Shown: positions 7,703 through 16,600, counted from the first letter of the stretch. The stretch: 64,000 nt of DNA from Phreatobacter sp. (GCF_022843985.1 NZ_JALHMP010000001.1:1-64000), one strand, 5' to 3'. The notes: a model not told the origin generated them from the sequence alone. Numbers and translations are program-made.

Positions 7703-8896
7703 ATGCTCGACAGGTCGGAACCCCGGAGCGTGCCGCAAGGCACTGATTTCGCCGCCCGCAGCAAGCGCGTTGCGCAGGTGGCCGCGTCCCATGCGGATGG
7801 GGTGGACCGTGAGGGCCGCTTCCCCCACGAGGCCGTGGCGGCCATGCGCGAGGCGCGCCTGCTCGGCATGATGATTCCGACCCATCTCGGTGGCGAAGGC
7901 GCCGATTTCGCCGATGTCGCGAGGGTCTGCACCACGATCGGAGCCGCCTGCTCGGCGTCGGGCATGATCTTCGCGATGCACCAGATCAAGACGTCGAGCC
8001 TCGTCCATCACGGGCTGGACAGCGACTGGCACCGTGCCTTCATGGTCAGGCTTGCCGGAGATCAGCTGCTCCTCGCCTCGGCGACGACGGAAGGCGGCAT
8101 CGGCGGCGACCTGCGCAACTCGATCTGCTCCATCGTGCCCGAGGGCGACATGGTGCGGCTGGAGAAGGACGCGACCGTCATTTCCTACGGGCTGGATGCC
8201 GACGCGATCCTGGCGACCGCCCGCCGCGCACCGGATGCCGCCTCCTCCGACCAGGTCATGGTCGTGATCGAGAAGGCGCAGGCGAGCCTCGAACAGACCT
8301 CGGTCTGGGACACGCTCGGCATGCGCGGCACCACCTCGCACGGCTTCAAGCTGGCGGCCACCGTGCCGGCCGCGCAGGTCTTCCCGAAACCCTTCGCGGA
8401 GATCGCCGCCCAGTCCATGCTGGCGAGCTCGCATCTGTTCTGGGCGTCGCTGTGGTTCGGCATTGCCGGCTCGGCCCTGTCCAAGGCGCAGGCGAGCGTG
8501 CGCGCCGCTGCCCGCCGCATGCCGAACGCCGTCCCGCCGGGCGCCGCCCGTCTCGCTGCCGCCGCCGCTGAACTCGCGGCGCTGAAGACCATCGTCCGCG
8601 ACGGCATCAGCCGCTTCGAGGTGGCGCGCCACGACGAGGCGGCGATCAATTCCATGGCCTTCGCCGTGGCCATGAATGCGGTGAAGATCGAGGCCTCGCG
8701 CCGCGCCGTCGCCATCGTCCAGGAGGCGCTGACCATCGTCGGCATCCAGGGCTACAAGAACGACAATCCCTTCTCAATCGGCCGCCAGCTGCGCGACATC
8801 CTGTCGGCGCCGCTGATGATCGCCAATGACCGAATCCTCGCCAACACCGCGACCATGCTCCTCATGTCGCGTCTCGACACCGATCTGGAGGACTGA
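7703..8896 (+). CDS. Acyl-CoA dehydrogenase family flavoprotein
   Basis: This 397-aa protein has the three-part acyl-CoA dehydrogenase layout: N-terminal helical domain, middle beta domain (ATTEGGIGGD near residue 130; DTLGMRGTTSHG near residue 210) and a C-terminal helical domain ending near GRQLRDILSAPLMIANDRI. The usual catalytic Glu before a Gly in the last motif is not obvious (IANDRI instead), so the chemistry may differ. In pyrrole biosynthesis, homologues (PltE/RedW type) oxidise an aminoacyl group held on a carrier protein. The gene's place between a carrier protein and an aa:CP ligase suggests a similar aminoacyl-thioester substrate here (inference). Confidence 0.88.
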   Translation: MLDRSEPRSVPQGTDFAARSKRVAQVAASHADGVDREGRFPHEAVAAMREARLLGMMIPTHLGGEGADFADVARVCTTIGAACSASGMIFAMHQIKTSSLVHHGLDSDWHRAFMVRLAGDQLLLASATTEGGIGGDLRNSICSIVPEGDMVRLEKDATVISYGLDADAILATARRAPDAASSDQVMVVIEKAQASLEQTSVWDTLGMRGTTSHGFKLAATVPAAQVFPKPFAEIAAQSMLASSHLFWASLWFGIAGSALSKAQASVRAAARRMPNAVPPGAARLAAAAAELAALKTIVRDGISRFEVARHDEAAINSMAFAVAMNAVKIEASRRAVAIVQEALTIVGIQGYKNDNPFSIGRQLRDILSAPLMIANDRILANTATMLLMSRLDTDLED

Positions 8897-8899
8897 GAC

Positions 8900-9817
8900 A
8901 TGCTCGCCAAGACCGAGACCGCGACCTTCCTCGACGAACTCTTCGACCAGGGCCTGCTCATCGAAACCGGCGTCGACGGCCTCTATGGCCGCTCCGGCCT
9001 GTTCGAGGCCATCGGCGACGGGTTCCAGAACCTCGTCACCCGCTATGGCGGTGCCGACGATCCCGAGGTGGTGCGTTTCCCGCCCGCCATGTCGCGCCAG
9101 GTCTTCGAGAAGTCCGGCTACATGAAGAGCTTCCCCCAGCTCGCCGGCACGGTGCACTGCTTCTGCGGCAACCCGGCCGACCATGTCAGCCTGCTGCAGA
9201 CGATCGAGCAGGGCGGCGACTGGACCGACGGGCAGAAGGCGAGCGAGATCGTGCTGACGCCCGCCGCTTGCTACCCGCTCTACCCGACGGCGGCGAAGCG
9301 CGGCACCCTGCCGGCCGAGGGTCGCCTGTTCGACCTGATGTCCTACTGCTTCCGCCACGAGCCCTCGAAGGACCCGGCGCGCCAGCAGTTCTTCCGGATG
9401 CGCGAATTCGTCCGCATGGGCACGCCGGATCAGGTCACCGAGTTCCGCGCCGCCTGGCTGGAACGCGGCCAGGCGATGATCGGCGAACTCGGCCTGCCCT
9501 TCATGGTCGACGTCGCCAACGATCCGTTCTTCGGCCGGGCAGGCAAGATGCTGGCCGTCAACCAGCGCGACCAGCGCCTGAAATTCGAGCTCCTCATCGC
9601 CATTGAAAGCGAGGAGAAGCCGACGGCCTGCCTGTCGTTCAACTATCACCAGGATCATTTCGGCAAGACCTTCGGCCTGACGACGGCGGGCGACGAGGTC
9701 GCGCATACGGCCTGCGTCGGCTTCGGTCATGAGCGGGTCATCCTCGCCCTGTTGAAGCATTACGGCACCAACGTGAAGCGCTGGCCAGCCTCGGTGCGCC
9801 AGTCGCTGGGGCTTTGA
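8900..9817 (+). CDS. Amino acid:[carrier protein] ligase (SerRS-like, lacks tRNA-binding arm)
   Basis: This 305-aa class II synthetase-like protein corresponds to the catalytic core of atypical (archaeal-type, Zn-dependent) SerRS without the N-terminal tRNA-binding domain. Motif 2 is FRHEP (151-155) with the following segment; motif 3 is near VGFGHERV (273-280). Cys124, Glu169 and Cys272 match, with a uniform offset of 7, the Zn ligands I recall for Bradyrhizobium Bll0957 (Cys131, Glu176, Cys279). Those enzymes activate Gly or Ala with ATP and load it on the phosphopantetheine of a dedicated carrier protein. A true serS is at 2283-3572, so this one is not needed for tRNA charging. It starts 3 bases after the dehydrogenase stop. 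Confidence 0.92.
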   Translation: MLAKTETATFLDELFDQGLLIETGVDGLYGRSGLFEAIGDGFQNLVTRYGGADDPEVVRFPPAMSRQVFEKSGYMKSFPQLAGTVHCFCGNPADHVSLLQTIEQGGDWTDGQKASEIVLTPAACYPLYPTAAKRGTLPAEGRLFDLMSYCFRHEPSKDPARQQFFRMREFVRMGTPDQVTEFRAAWLERGQAMIGELGLPFMVDVANDPFFGRAGKMLAVNQRDQRLKFELLIAIESEEKPTACLSFNYHQDHFGKTFGLTTAGDEVAHTACVGFGHERVILALLKHYGTNVKRWPASVRQSLGL

Positions 9818-9820
9818 ACC

Positions 9821-10834
9821 ATGGCGGCGATCTTTCCCCAGCTCTCGGCGGCGACCTACCGGCGCCACGGCCTGCATGATGCCGGCCGGGCCTGGCCGGA
9901 AACCAACTGCCATACCGATCTCTTCATCGAGCTCCTGCACACGCTCGGCCGCGAGCCCGCGGCGGCCCTCGGCATGACCCTCGCGCAGGATTTCGAGGGC
10001 GACCAGTTCACCTTCTTCAAGATCCCCAACGGCGATCTCGACGCCCTGTTCGGGCTCGACCTGCAGGAGCTGTCGATCTACCGGCCGCTGGTCGACCATC
10101 TTGAGGAGCAGGTCGCCCGCGGCCGTATCGTCCTCATCGAGGTCGACGCGCATTTCCTGCCCGACACCCAGGGCGTGACCTACCGCACCGACCATTCCAA
10201 GACGACGATCGCGGTGAACCGCTTCGATCGCGCGGCATCCAGCCTCGGCTATTTCCACAATGCCGGCTATTTCGAGATGGAAGGCGCCGACGTCGCGCAT
10301 CTCCTCGGCTTCGGCGCCGTGCCGGCGCCACTCCTGCCCCCCTATGCGGAATTCGTGAAGGTGGTCGGCCCGGGCCTTTCGGGTCGGGCCCTGAAGGAGG
10401 CCGCCCTCGCCCGCCTTGCGGCGCATTGGGCCCGCCGGCCGGCGGGCAACCCGGTGCGCGCCTACCGGGCGGCGCTGCAGCGCCATCTCGACTGGCTGGC
10501 GACGCAGCCGCCCTGCTCCTTCCACCCCTATGCCTTCAACACCGCCCGCCAGTTCGGCGCCAATGTCGCTTTGCTGGGCGACCACCTCGCCTGGCTCCGT
10601 GGCCAGGGCGTCACCGGCCTCGACGGTGCGGTTGCGACATGCGACGCCATGGCGAACGGCATGAAGACCTTCCAGTTCCTGCTTGCCCGCGCCCTGGCGC
10701 GCAAGAAGACCGAAGCCCTCGCCGCGGCGCTGGACGAGACCGCAGCGCTCTACGACCGGCTCATGGCGGAACTGGCCGAGGCCCTGCGCTTTCCCATGGC
10801 CGAAACCCGGACGCTCGTCCGGGCCGCCTCCTGA
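9821..10834 (+). CDS. DUF1839 family protein (possible aminoacyl transferase)
   Basis: This 337-aa protein of the DUF1839 family has no established function that I know. The N-terminal half carries a conserved-looking ETNCHTDLF segment (Cys30) and EVDAHFLPD / YRTDHSKTT segments (Asp109, His125). The spacing recalls papain-like or BtrH-type Cys/His enzymes; BtrH moves an aminoacyl-type group from a carrier protein to an acceptor. The C-terminal half is helical. Given its place 3 bases after the aa:CP ligase, a transferase acting on the loaded carrier protein is a reasonable but untested inference. Confidence 0.8.
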   Translation: MAAIFPQLSAATYRRHGLHDAGRAWPETNCHTDLFIELLHTLGREPAAALGMTLAQDFEGDQFTFFKIPNGDLDALFGLDLQELSIYRPLVDHLEEQVARGRIVLIEVDAHFLPDTQGVTYRTDHSKTTIAVNRFDRAASSLGYFHNAGYFEMEGADVAHLLGFGAVPAPLLPPYAEFVKVVGPGLSGRALKEAALARLAAHWARRPAGNPVRAYRAALQRHLDWLATQPPCSFHPYAFNTARQFGANVALLGDHLAWLRGQGVTGLDGAVATCDAMANGMKTFQFLLARALARKKTEALAAALDETAALYDRLMAELAEALRFPMAETRTLVRAAS

Positions 10835-10841
10835 GGCTCAG

Positions 10842-13304
10842 ATGGATCCGACCTGCAGCGACATGGACGACGACGTCGTCCCGCTCGATGCGGGCTGGAT
10901 GCTGGCTATCATGGCGCCGGGGACAAAGGTCTCGCCGGCCGAGGCCGAGTCCAGCGGCGACTGGATCGAGGCCGCTGTGCCCGGAACGGCGGAAGCGGCG
11001 CTGATCGCCGCCGGCCGCCTCGTGCCCGGCACGTCCTCGGGCCTGCATGACCGCGACGTCTGGTATCGCTGCAGCTTCACCACCGCGGGGCCGGCGACGG
11101 TCGGCTTCGAAGGCCTCGCCGGACCGGCCGACATCTTCCTCGACGATGCGCTGGTGCTGGAAGTCCGCTCGATGTTCGCGGCGCATTCCTGCGCCATCGC
11201 CGCGGCCGGCCATCATCGGCTCGCCATCCGCTTTCATGCCCTCAACCAGGTGCTCGCCAGTGCCAAGGGTCCGCGGCAACGCTGGCGGCCACAGATGATC
11301 CAGCCCGGGGCGCTGCGGCTGGTGCGCACCACGCCGCTCGGCCATATGCCGGGCTGGTCGCCCGCAGTCGCCATCGTCGGCCCCTGGCAACCGGTGACGC
11401 TGCGCCATGGCGTCGGCCGGGGTCCGGTCGACGTCAGGCTCGCGGCGCGCCTCGATGGCAGCGCGGGTGTGCTCGATGTCGCCCTGCGCCTCGGGGGGCC
11501 CGCGGCCTCGCGGGTTGATATCCTCTGCGCCGGCCATGCCCAGAGGCTGGAGCCGGGCGAAGACGGCCTTCATTCAGGACGGCTGGTGCTGCCGGGGATC
11601 GCTCCCTGGTGGCCTCACACCCACGGAGAACCGGCCCTTCACCCCGTCCAGCTTCGCATCGGCGAGCGGCTGTTCCAATGCGGGTCCGTCGGCTTTCGGA
11701 GCCTCGCCCTCGACCGGGGTCCTGACGGCAAGGATTTTGCGCTCGTCGTCAATGGTGAGCGCATCTTCTGCCGCGGCGCCTGCTGGATGCCGCCGGATCC
11801 GGTCTCGCCGGGTGGCGGCGATCCGGTCCCCCTGCTGACACTGGCACGCGATGCCGGCATGAACATGATCCGCCTCTCGGGGACGGCGACGCCGGAGAGC
11901 CGCGCCTTTCACGCGGCCTGCGACCGGCTTGGCATCCTCGTCTGGCACGACCTGCCCTTCGCCAATTTCGACTATCCGGGCGACGATCCCGCCTTCCGGA
12001 CCGCCGTCGCGGCTGAAACCCGCTCGCTGCTCGGCCGGCTGCAGGGCTCGCCCTCGCTCGCCGTCGTCTGCGGCGGCAGCGAGATCGCCCAGCAGGCGGC
12101 GATGCTCGGCCTCAGGCCCGAGCAGGCCACCATGCCGCTGTTCGAGGAGGTGCTGGCGGCGGTCTCGGCCGCGGTGGCCCCACAGGCGATCTACCTGCCG
12201 CACACACCCTGGGGCGGCCCCCTGCCCTTCGTCACCGATGAAGGCGTCACCCATTATTTCGGCGTCGGGGCCTATTGCCGGCCGATCGAGGACGCGCGGC
12301 GCGCCGATGTGCGCTTCGCCTCGGAATGCCTCGCCTTCGCCAATATCCCGGCCCCGGCGACGCTCGCGCGAGAGGGTCTCGCCTCCCCGCAGGCGGCCGG
12401 ATGGCAGGATGGCGTGCCCCGCGACGCCGGCGCATCCTGGGATTTCGAGGGGGTGCGCGACCATTATGTCCGCACCCTGTTCGCCGTCGATCCCGTGGCG
12501 CTGCGACACGAAGATCCGGACCGCTATCTCGCCCTCGGCCGGGCCGCACCCGCCGAGCTGATGGAAGCCGTCTTCGCCGAATGGCGCCGCGCCGGTTCCC
12601 GCTGCGGCGGCGGCCTCGTCTGGTTTCTCAACGACATGAAGCCGGGCAGCGGATGGGGCGTGATCGACCGGCTCGGGCAGCCGAAGACGACCTGGCATGC
12701 ATTGCAGCGCGCCTTCCGGCCGATCCATCTCGGCCTCACCGACGAGGGGCTCAACGGACTCGCAATCCACCTCGGCAACGAGACGCCGACGGCAAGGCGC
12801 GTGCGGCTGACGCTGGCGACCTATGGCGAGGGTGCCCATCCGCTTATGCGCGGCGAGACCACCATGGACCTCGCGCCGCGCTCGCAGATGAGCCTGTCCA
12901 GTTTCGCACTGGCCGGGCGGTTCTTCGACACGGCCCATGCCTATCGCTTCGGGCCTCTCGCCCACGATGCGACCCTTGCCCGCCTCATCGACGCCGAGAC
13001 CGGGACGCTCCTGGCGGAGGCCTGCCACTGTATCGTGGGCCGAGCCGCCACACCCGGAGACATCGGTCTTGCGGTGCAGCCGGTGATCCTGGACGGCCGC
13101 CCGGCCCTCTCCATCACGACCGGCCGCCTGGCTCGCTTCGTCACCATCGACCATGCAGGGTTTCGTGCCGCTGACGAGGGTTTCAGCCTGGCACCGGGCG
13201 AAGCACGCGTGGTCGCGCTCCTTGGCGGACATGGTGACGCCCTCCCCCATGGCACCGTCTCGGCGCTGAACAGTCACCCCGTGCCCTACGAGTTCGCATC
13301 ATGA
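10842..13304 (+). CDS. Glycoside hydrolase family 2 (beta-mannosidase-like) protein
   Basis: This 820-aa protein has GH2 architecture: an N-terminal jelly-roll sugar-binding region (about 20-190), an Ig-like domain, a TIM barrel (about 300-620) and a C-terminal beta region. Likely catalytic residues are Glu414 in CGGSE (acid/base; the family usually has Asn before this Glu) and Glu495 in FASECLAF (nucleophile). WFLNDMKPGSGWG near residue 600 is typical of the mannosidase branch. There is no signal peptide, so it acts in the cytoplasm. The chosen ATG (10842) follows the DUF1839 stop by 7 bases. Its end overlaps the next gene by ATGA. It may act on a glycan or sugar-containing product of this operon; hydrolysis or a binding-only role are both possible. 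Confidence 0.82.
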   Translation: MDPTCSDMDDDVVPLDAGWMLAIMAPGTKVSPAEAESSGDWIEAAVPGTAEAALIAAGRLVPGTSSGLHDRDVWYRCSFTTAGPATVGFEGLAGPADIFLDDALVLEVRSMFAAHSCAIAAAGHHRLAIRFHALNQVLASAKGPRQRWRPQMIQPGALRLVRTTPLGHMPGWSPAVAIVGPWQPVTLRHGVGRGPVDVRLAARLDGSAGVLDVALRLGGPAASRVDILCAGHAQRLEPGEDGLHSGRLVLPGIAPWWPHTHGEPALHPVQLRIGERLFQCGSVGFRSLALDRGPDGKDFALVVNGERIFCRGACWMPPDPVSPGGGDPVPLLTLARDAGMNMIRLSGTATPESRAFHAACDRLGILVWHDLPFANFDYPGDDPAFRTAVAAETRSLLGRLQGSPSLAVVCGGSEIAQQAAMLGLRPEQATMPLFEEVLAAVSAAVAPQAIYLPHTPWGGPLPFVTDEGVTHYFGVGAYCRPIEDARRADVRFASECLAFANIPAPATLAREGLASPQAAGWQDGVPRDAGASWDFEGVRDHYVRTLFAVDPVALRHEDPDRYLALGRAAPAELMEAVFAEWRRAGSRCGGGLVWFLNDMKPGSGWGVIDRLGQPKTTWHALQRAFRPIHLGLTDEGLNGLAIHLGNETPTARRVRLTLATYGEGAHPLMRGETTMDLAPRSQMSLSSFALAGRFFDTAHAYRFGPLAHDATLARLIDAETGTLLAEACHCIVGRAATPGDIGLAVQPVILDGRPALSITTGRLARFVTIDHAGFRAADEGFSLAPGEARVVALLGGHGDALPHGTVSALNSHPVPYEFAS

Positions 13305-15007
13305 TCCCGGTTACGTTCAACGGACTGCTGGGCAAGCTCCATCTGCCGCCCCAAGGCAGGTCCTCGGGCCTCGGCGTCGTCATCGTGCCGCCGCACGGGG
13401 TCGAGGCCCTGGCGGCGACCAAGACGCTGCGGCGAATGGCAGAGGGCCTGGCCGCGGCTGGCCATGCCGCCTTGCGCTTCGATCTCCCGGGTACGGCCGA
13501 TTCCCTCGGCGTCGATACGGATCCCGATCGCGTCGCCGCCTGGGTCGCCGCGACAGGCGACGCGGCGGCCGTCCTGGCGCGTCATGCGGGAGTTGGTGGG
13601 GTCGTCTATGCCGGCCTGCGCTTCGGTGCCACCATCGCCGCGATGGCGGCAGCGGATCGCTCCGACCTTGCCGGGCTGATTCTGCTCGATCCCGTCGTGA
13701 AGGGCCGACTCTATGCGCGCGAGCTCGCCATGACGGCCCGTGCTCTCGCCGAGGGAGCGCGGCTCGACCCGGACGCGACTGCCACGGAAGCCGGCCTGTC
13801 GATCGCCGGGCTGACCACCTCGGCCGAAACCCTGGAGGCGATGCGTGGCATCGACCTGCAGCGACTGACGGTCCCGGGAGCGCCCGTCCTTCTTCTGTCG
13901 CGCAAGGGGGCGGCCGATGCGCGCCAACTCGCCGGCGCCTGGGCAACCGGCATGGTCACGGCGGCCGAGGTCAAGGGTTTCGAGGCGATTTCCCTCAGCC
14001 CCACCATGGCCGCCACCCCCACGCAGATCCTTGCCGATACGGTGGCTTGGATGAACGGGCTTTCCGGCAAGGACACTGTCCTTCCCGTCCGCCCCCCTCC
14101 GGCCGTGCTGGCCGGACCGTACTTCCGCGAGGAGGGACTGGTCTTTGGCGAGGCGCAGCGCCTGTTCGGTGTGCTCTGTGAGCCCGCAACGGCGGCGCCC
14201 GGCCGCCCGGTTCTGTTGATCGTCAATGCCGGCCGCAATTCCCATGTCGGCTGGGCAAGGTCCGGCGTCCAGCTGGCGCGCGAACTGGCTGACCAGGGCA
14301 TCGCCTCTCTGCGCATGGACCTCGCCGGCATCGGCGATGCCGGCGACCGGCCCGGCAGCCCGGACAGCCTCGACAGCGTCCTCTACAACAAGGCCAACGA
14401 GGCACAGGTCCGCGATGCGGTCGATCTGCTCGCCGGTCGCGGCTATGGCGACGTGACCCTCCTCGGCGCCTGCAGCGGCGCCTATCTGGCGCTGCACCAG
14501 GCGACGCGCGACGAACGGATCGGCGGGCTCATCATCGTCAACATCCAGCGTTTCGTCTGGCGACCCGGCGAGAGCGTCGAGGAAGCGATCGCCTCTGCCT
14601 ATCCGCTGGCGGCCAGCTATGCCGCGAAGGTCTTCGAAGCACGCGCCTGGCGGCGCCTGCTGACCGGCGAGCGCCAGATCGGGCCGCTGATCCGGGCCTT
14701 CAGCAAGCGCGCCACCGACCGTCTGAGGGCGCTGCGCCCGAGCGAGGAGACGCGGCAGGCGCGGGCGATCATGCGCCGGCTCAGCGAGAGACGTATCCCG
14801 GTGGACATCATCTTCAGCGAGAACGATGCGGGGCTTGGCGACCTCGCGCTGCATTTCGGCTCCGGCGGGCGGTGGCTTGCCGGCCAGGATAATATCCAGC
14901 TGACGATCCTCCCGCAGGCCGACCACGACCTGACGCCGCCTGCGGCGAGGGACATCCTGATCGCCCATGCCGCCGCCACCGCCAAGCGAGGTCGGATCGC
15001 GTCCTGA
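13301..15007 (+). CDS. Tandem alpha/beta hydrolase (two fused domains)
   Basis: This 568-aa protein contains two alpha/beta-hydrolase domains. In domain 1 (about 1-255) the nucleophile elbow reads GLRFGA, with Arg107 where Ser is expected, so it is probably inactive. In domain 2 (about 270-565) the elbow reads GACSGA: Cys391 occupies the nucleophile position, with a likely acid in ENDAGLGD and a likely catalytic His in QADHDLTP. The two halves resemble the separate hydrolase 2 and hydrolase 1 proteins of exosortase/EPS loci. A Cys nucleophile would suit acyl or thioester transfer. It is the last gene of the operon, and the EPS genes begin 112 bases later. Confidence 0.83.
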   Translation: MIPVTFNGLLGKLHLPPQGRSSGLGVVIVPPHGVEALAATKTLRRMAEGLAAAGHAALRFDLPGTADSLGVDTDPDRVAAWVAATGDAAAVLARHAGVGGVVYAGLRFGATIAAMAAADRSDLAGLILLDPVVKGRLYARELAMTARALAEGARLDPDATATEAGLSIAGLTTSAETLEAMRGIDLQRLTVPGAPVLLLSRKGAADARQLAGAWATGMVTAAEVKGFEAISLSPTMAATPTQILADTVAWMNGLSGKDTVLPVRPPPAVLAGPYFREEGLVFGEAQRLFGVLCEPATAAPGRPVLLIVNAGRNSHVGWARSGVQLARELADQGIASLRMDLAGIGDAGDRPGSPDSLDSVLYNKANEAQVRDAVDLLAGRGYGDVTLLGACSGAYLALHQATRDERIGGLIIVNIQRFVWRPGESVEEAIASAYPLAASYAAKVFEARAWRRLLTGERQIGPLIRAFSKRATDRLRALRPSEETRQARAIMRRLSERRIPVDIIFSENDAGLGDLALHFGSGGRWLAGQDNIQLTILPQADHDLTPPAARDILIAHAAATAKRGRIAS

Positions 15008-15119
15008 CCGGCCTCTCCCCGCGGGGACGTGGCACGGCATCTGCGATGGACCTGCCAAGGGCCCGACCGGCGTCCCCAAACGGGACAAGGCCGGGTACGC
15101 GAACCCAAAGGTTCCCGCC

Positions 15120-16562
15120 ATGACTCTGAAACAGCTGGACTTTTCGGCAGATGTCGTCGCCCGTCGCGGCCGAGGCGGCTATGCCTGGATGCGGCTCGCG
15201 CTGAAGCTGTCCACGGCGGCGGTCGACTGGCTGATGATCGCGCTGACGAGCTATGTGACGTCTCTGCTCTACAGCCGTATCGCCAGCGGCGAGTGGTGGA
15301 CCACACCCTCACAGGCGACGCTCGCCATGCTTGTCGCCAGCACCTTCGTCATGCTCAGCGCGGTGCGGAGCCAGTACCAGATCGGGAATTACATCGGCGC
15401 GCGACGTGCCTTCGGCACCACCCTGACGCTGTGGGCGGCCACCTTTGTCAGCCTGATCGCCTTCGCCTTCGCCACCAAGACGACCGATGCGTTCTCCCGC
15501 GTGGCGGTGATCCTGACCTTCGTGGTCGGCCTGCCGGTGGTTTTCGTCACCCGCGAACTGACGGGACGGCTGTTGACGCTCGGCTCCAAGTTCGGCGTCA
15601 TTCCAGCCCGGCGGGTCATGCTGGTCGGCCACGAGGATGATGTCACGGATTTCGCCCGGCGCTACCAGCCATGGAATGCAGGCATGCATATCGCCGGCAC
15701 TGGCCTGCTCTCTCCGGGCGACGGTCCGGTCGGCCGCGATGACATCGCCCGCATCGCCGGGCAGGCGCGCGAGATGCAACTCGACGACGTGCTGATCATC
15801 GTACCCTGGTCCCAGACCGAAACCATCGACAGGCTGGTGGACGGGTTCATGCGCATCCCCGTCACCATCCATCTGGGACCGGAGCGGATCTTCGACCGGT
15901 TTCAGGACGTTCACATCGCCAAATCCGGCGGCATTGCCAGCCTGCAGCTCGGCCGTCCGCCGCTGACCGCCGGCGAGGTGATGGCCAAGCGCGCCCTCGA
16001 TGTGGTGCTCGGCTCCTTCGCGCTGTTCCTGCTGACGCCAGTCCTCATCCTCATCGCCATCGCCATCAAGCTCGACAGTCCGGGGCCGGTCCTGTTCATG
16101 CAGCGGCGGCTTGGCTTCAACCAGCAGGCGTTCCAGATCGTCAAGTTCCGCACAATGACCGTCATGGACGATGGCGACGTGGTCCGCCAGGCGACGCGCA
16201 ACGACCAGCGGATCACCCGGGTCGGCCGTGTCCTCAGGCGCCTGAATCTCGACGAGCTGCCGCAGCTTCTCAATGTGCTGGCGGGCCAGATGTCGCTGGT
16301 CGGACCACGTCCGCATGCCATCGCCCATGACCGGGAGTTCGACCAGCGGATCGCTCTCTATGCGCGGCGCCACAACGTCAAACCGGGCATTACCGGCTGG
16401 GCGCAGGTCCATGGGCTCCGCGGCGAGACCGACACCGACGAGAAGATGAAGGCGCGGGTCGAGCACGACCTCTTCTACATCGACAACTGGTCGATCCTGC
16501 TTGATGTCGAAATCCTGTTCCGAACGGTCTTCTCCCGCAAGGCCTACGACAACGCCTTCTGA
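15120..16562 (+). CDS. WcaJ-type polyprenyl-phosphate hexose-1-phosphate transferase
   Basis: This 480-aa membrane enzyme would start a polysaccharide repeat unit by moving a sugar phosphate from a UDP-sugar to undecaprenyl phosphate. It has four N-terminal membrane helices (about 25-165), a central Rossmann-like domain (RRVMLVGHEDD), then the catalytic domain from about residue 290: a re-entrant helix (KRALDVVLGSFALFLL), KFRTM, LNLDELPQLLNVL with its Asp-Glu pair, LVGPRPHA and KPGITGWAQV. All hallmarks are intact. It opens the EPS locus. The sugar is unpredictable; glucose is usual. Confidence 0.95.
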   Translation: MTLKQLDFSADVVARRGRGGYAWMRLALKLSTAAVDWLMIALTSYVTSLLYSRIASGEWWTTPSQATLAMLVASTFVMLSAVRSQYQIGNYIGARRAFGTTLTLWAATFVSLIAFAFATKTTDAFSRVAVILTFVVGLPVVFVTRELTGRLLTLGSKFGVIPARRVMLVGHEDDVTDFARRYQPWNAGMHIAGTGLLSPGDGPVGRDDIARIAGQAREMQLDDVLIIVPWSQTETIDRLVDGFMRIPVTIHLGPERIFDRFQDVHIAKSGGIASLQLGRPPLTAGEVMAKRALDVVLGSFALFLLTPVLILIAIAIKLDSPGPVLFMQRRLGFNQQAFQIVKFRTMTVMDDGDVVRQATRNDQRITRVGRVLRRLNLDELPQLLNVLAGQMSLVGPRPHAIAHDREFDQRIALYARRHNVKPGITGWAQVHGLRGETDTDEKMKARVEHDLFYIDNWSILLDVEILFRTVFSRKAYDNAF

Positions 16563-16600
16563 CGAAGGCGCCGCCTGCCCCGGCCGCGCGCCGGCACGAC

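Noticed and set aside
11574-13277. Long minus-strand frame opposite the GH2 gene
   Set aside because: The composition is that of an antisense shadow in GC-rich DNA, and the plus-strand gene has clear GH2 motifs.
6857-15007. tRNA-Met as the attachment site of a genomic island
   Set aside because: No integrase gene and no direct repeat of the tRNA 3' end were seen downstream; base composition and codon use look like the rest of the window.
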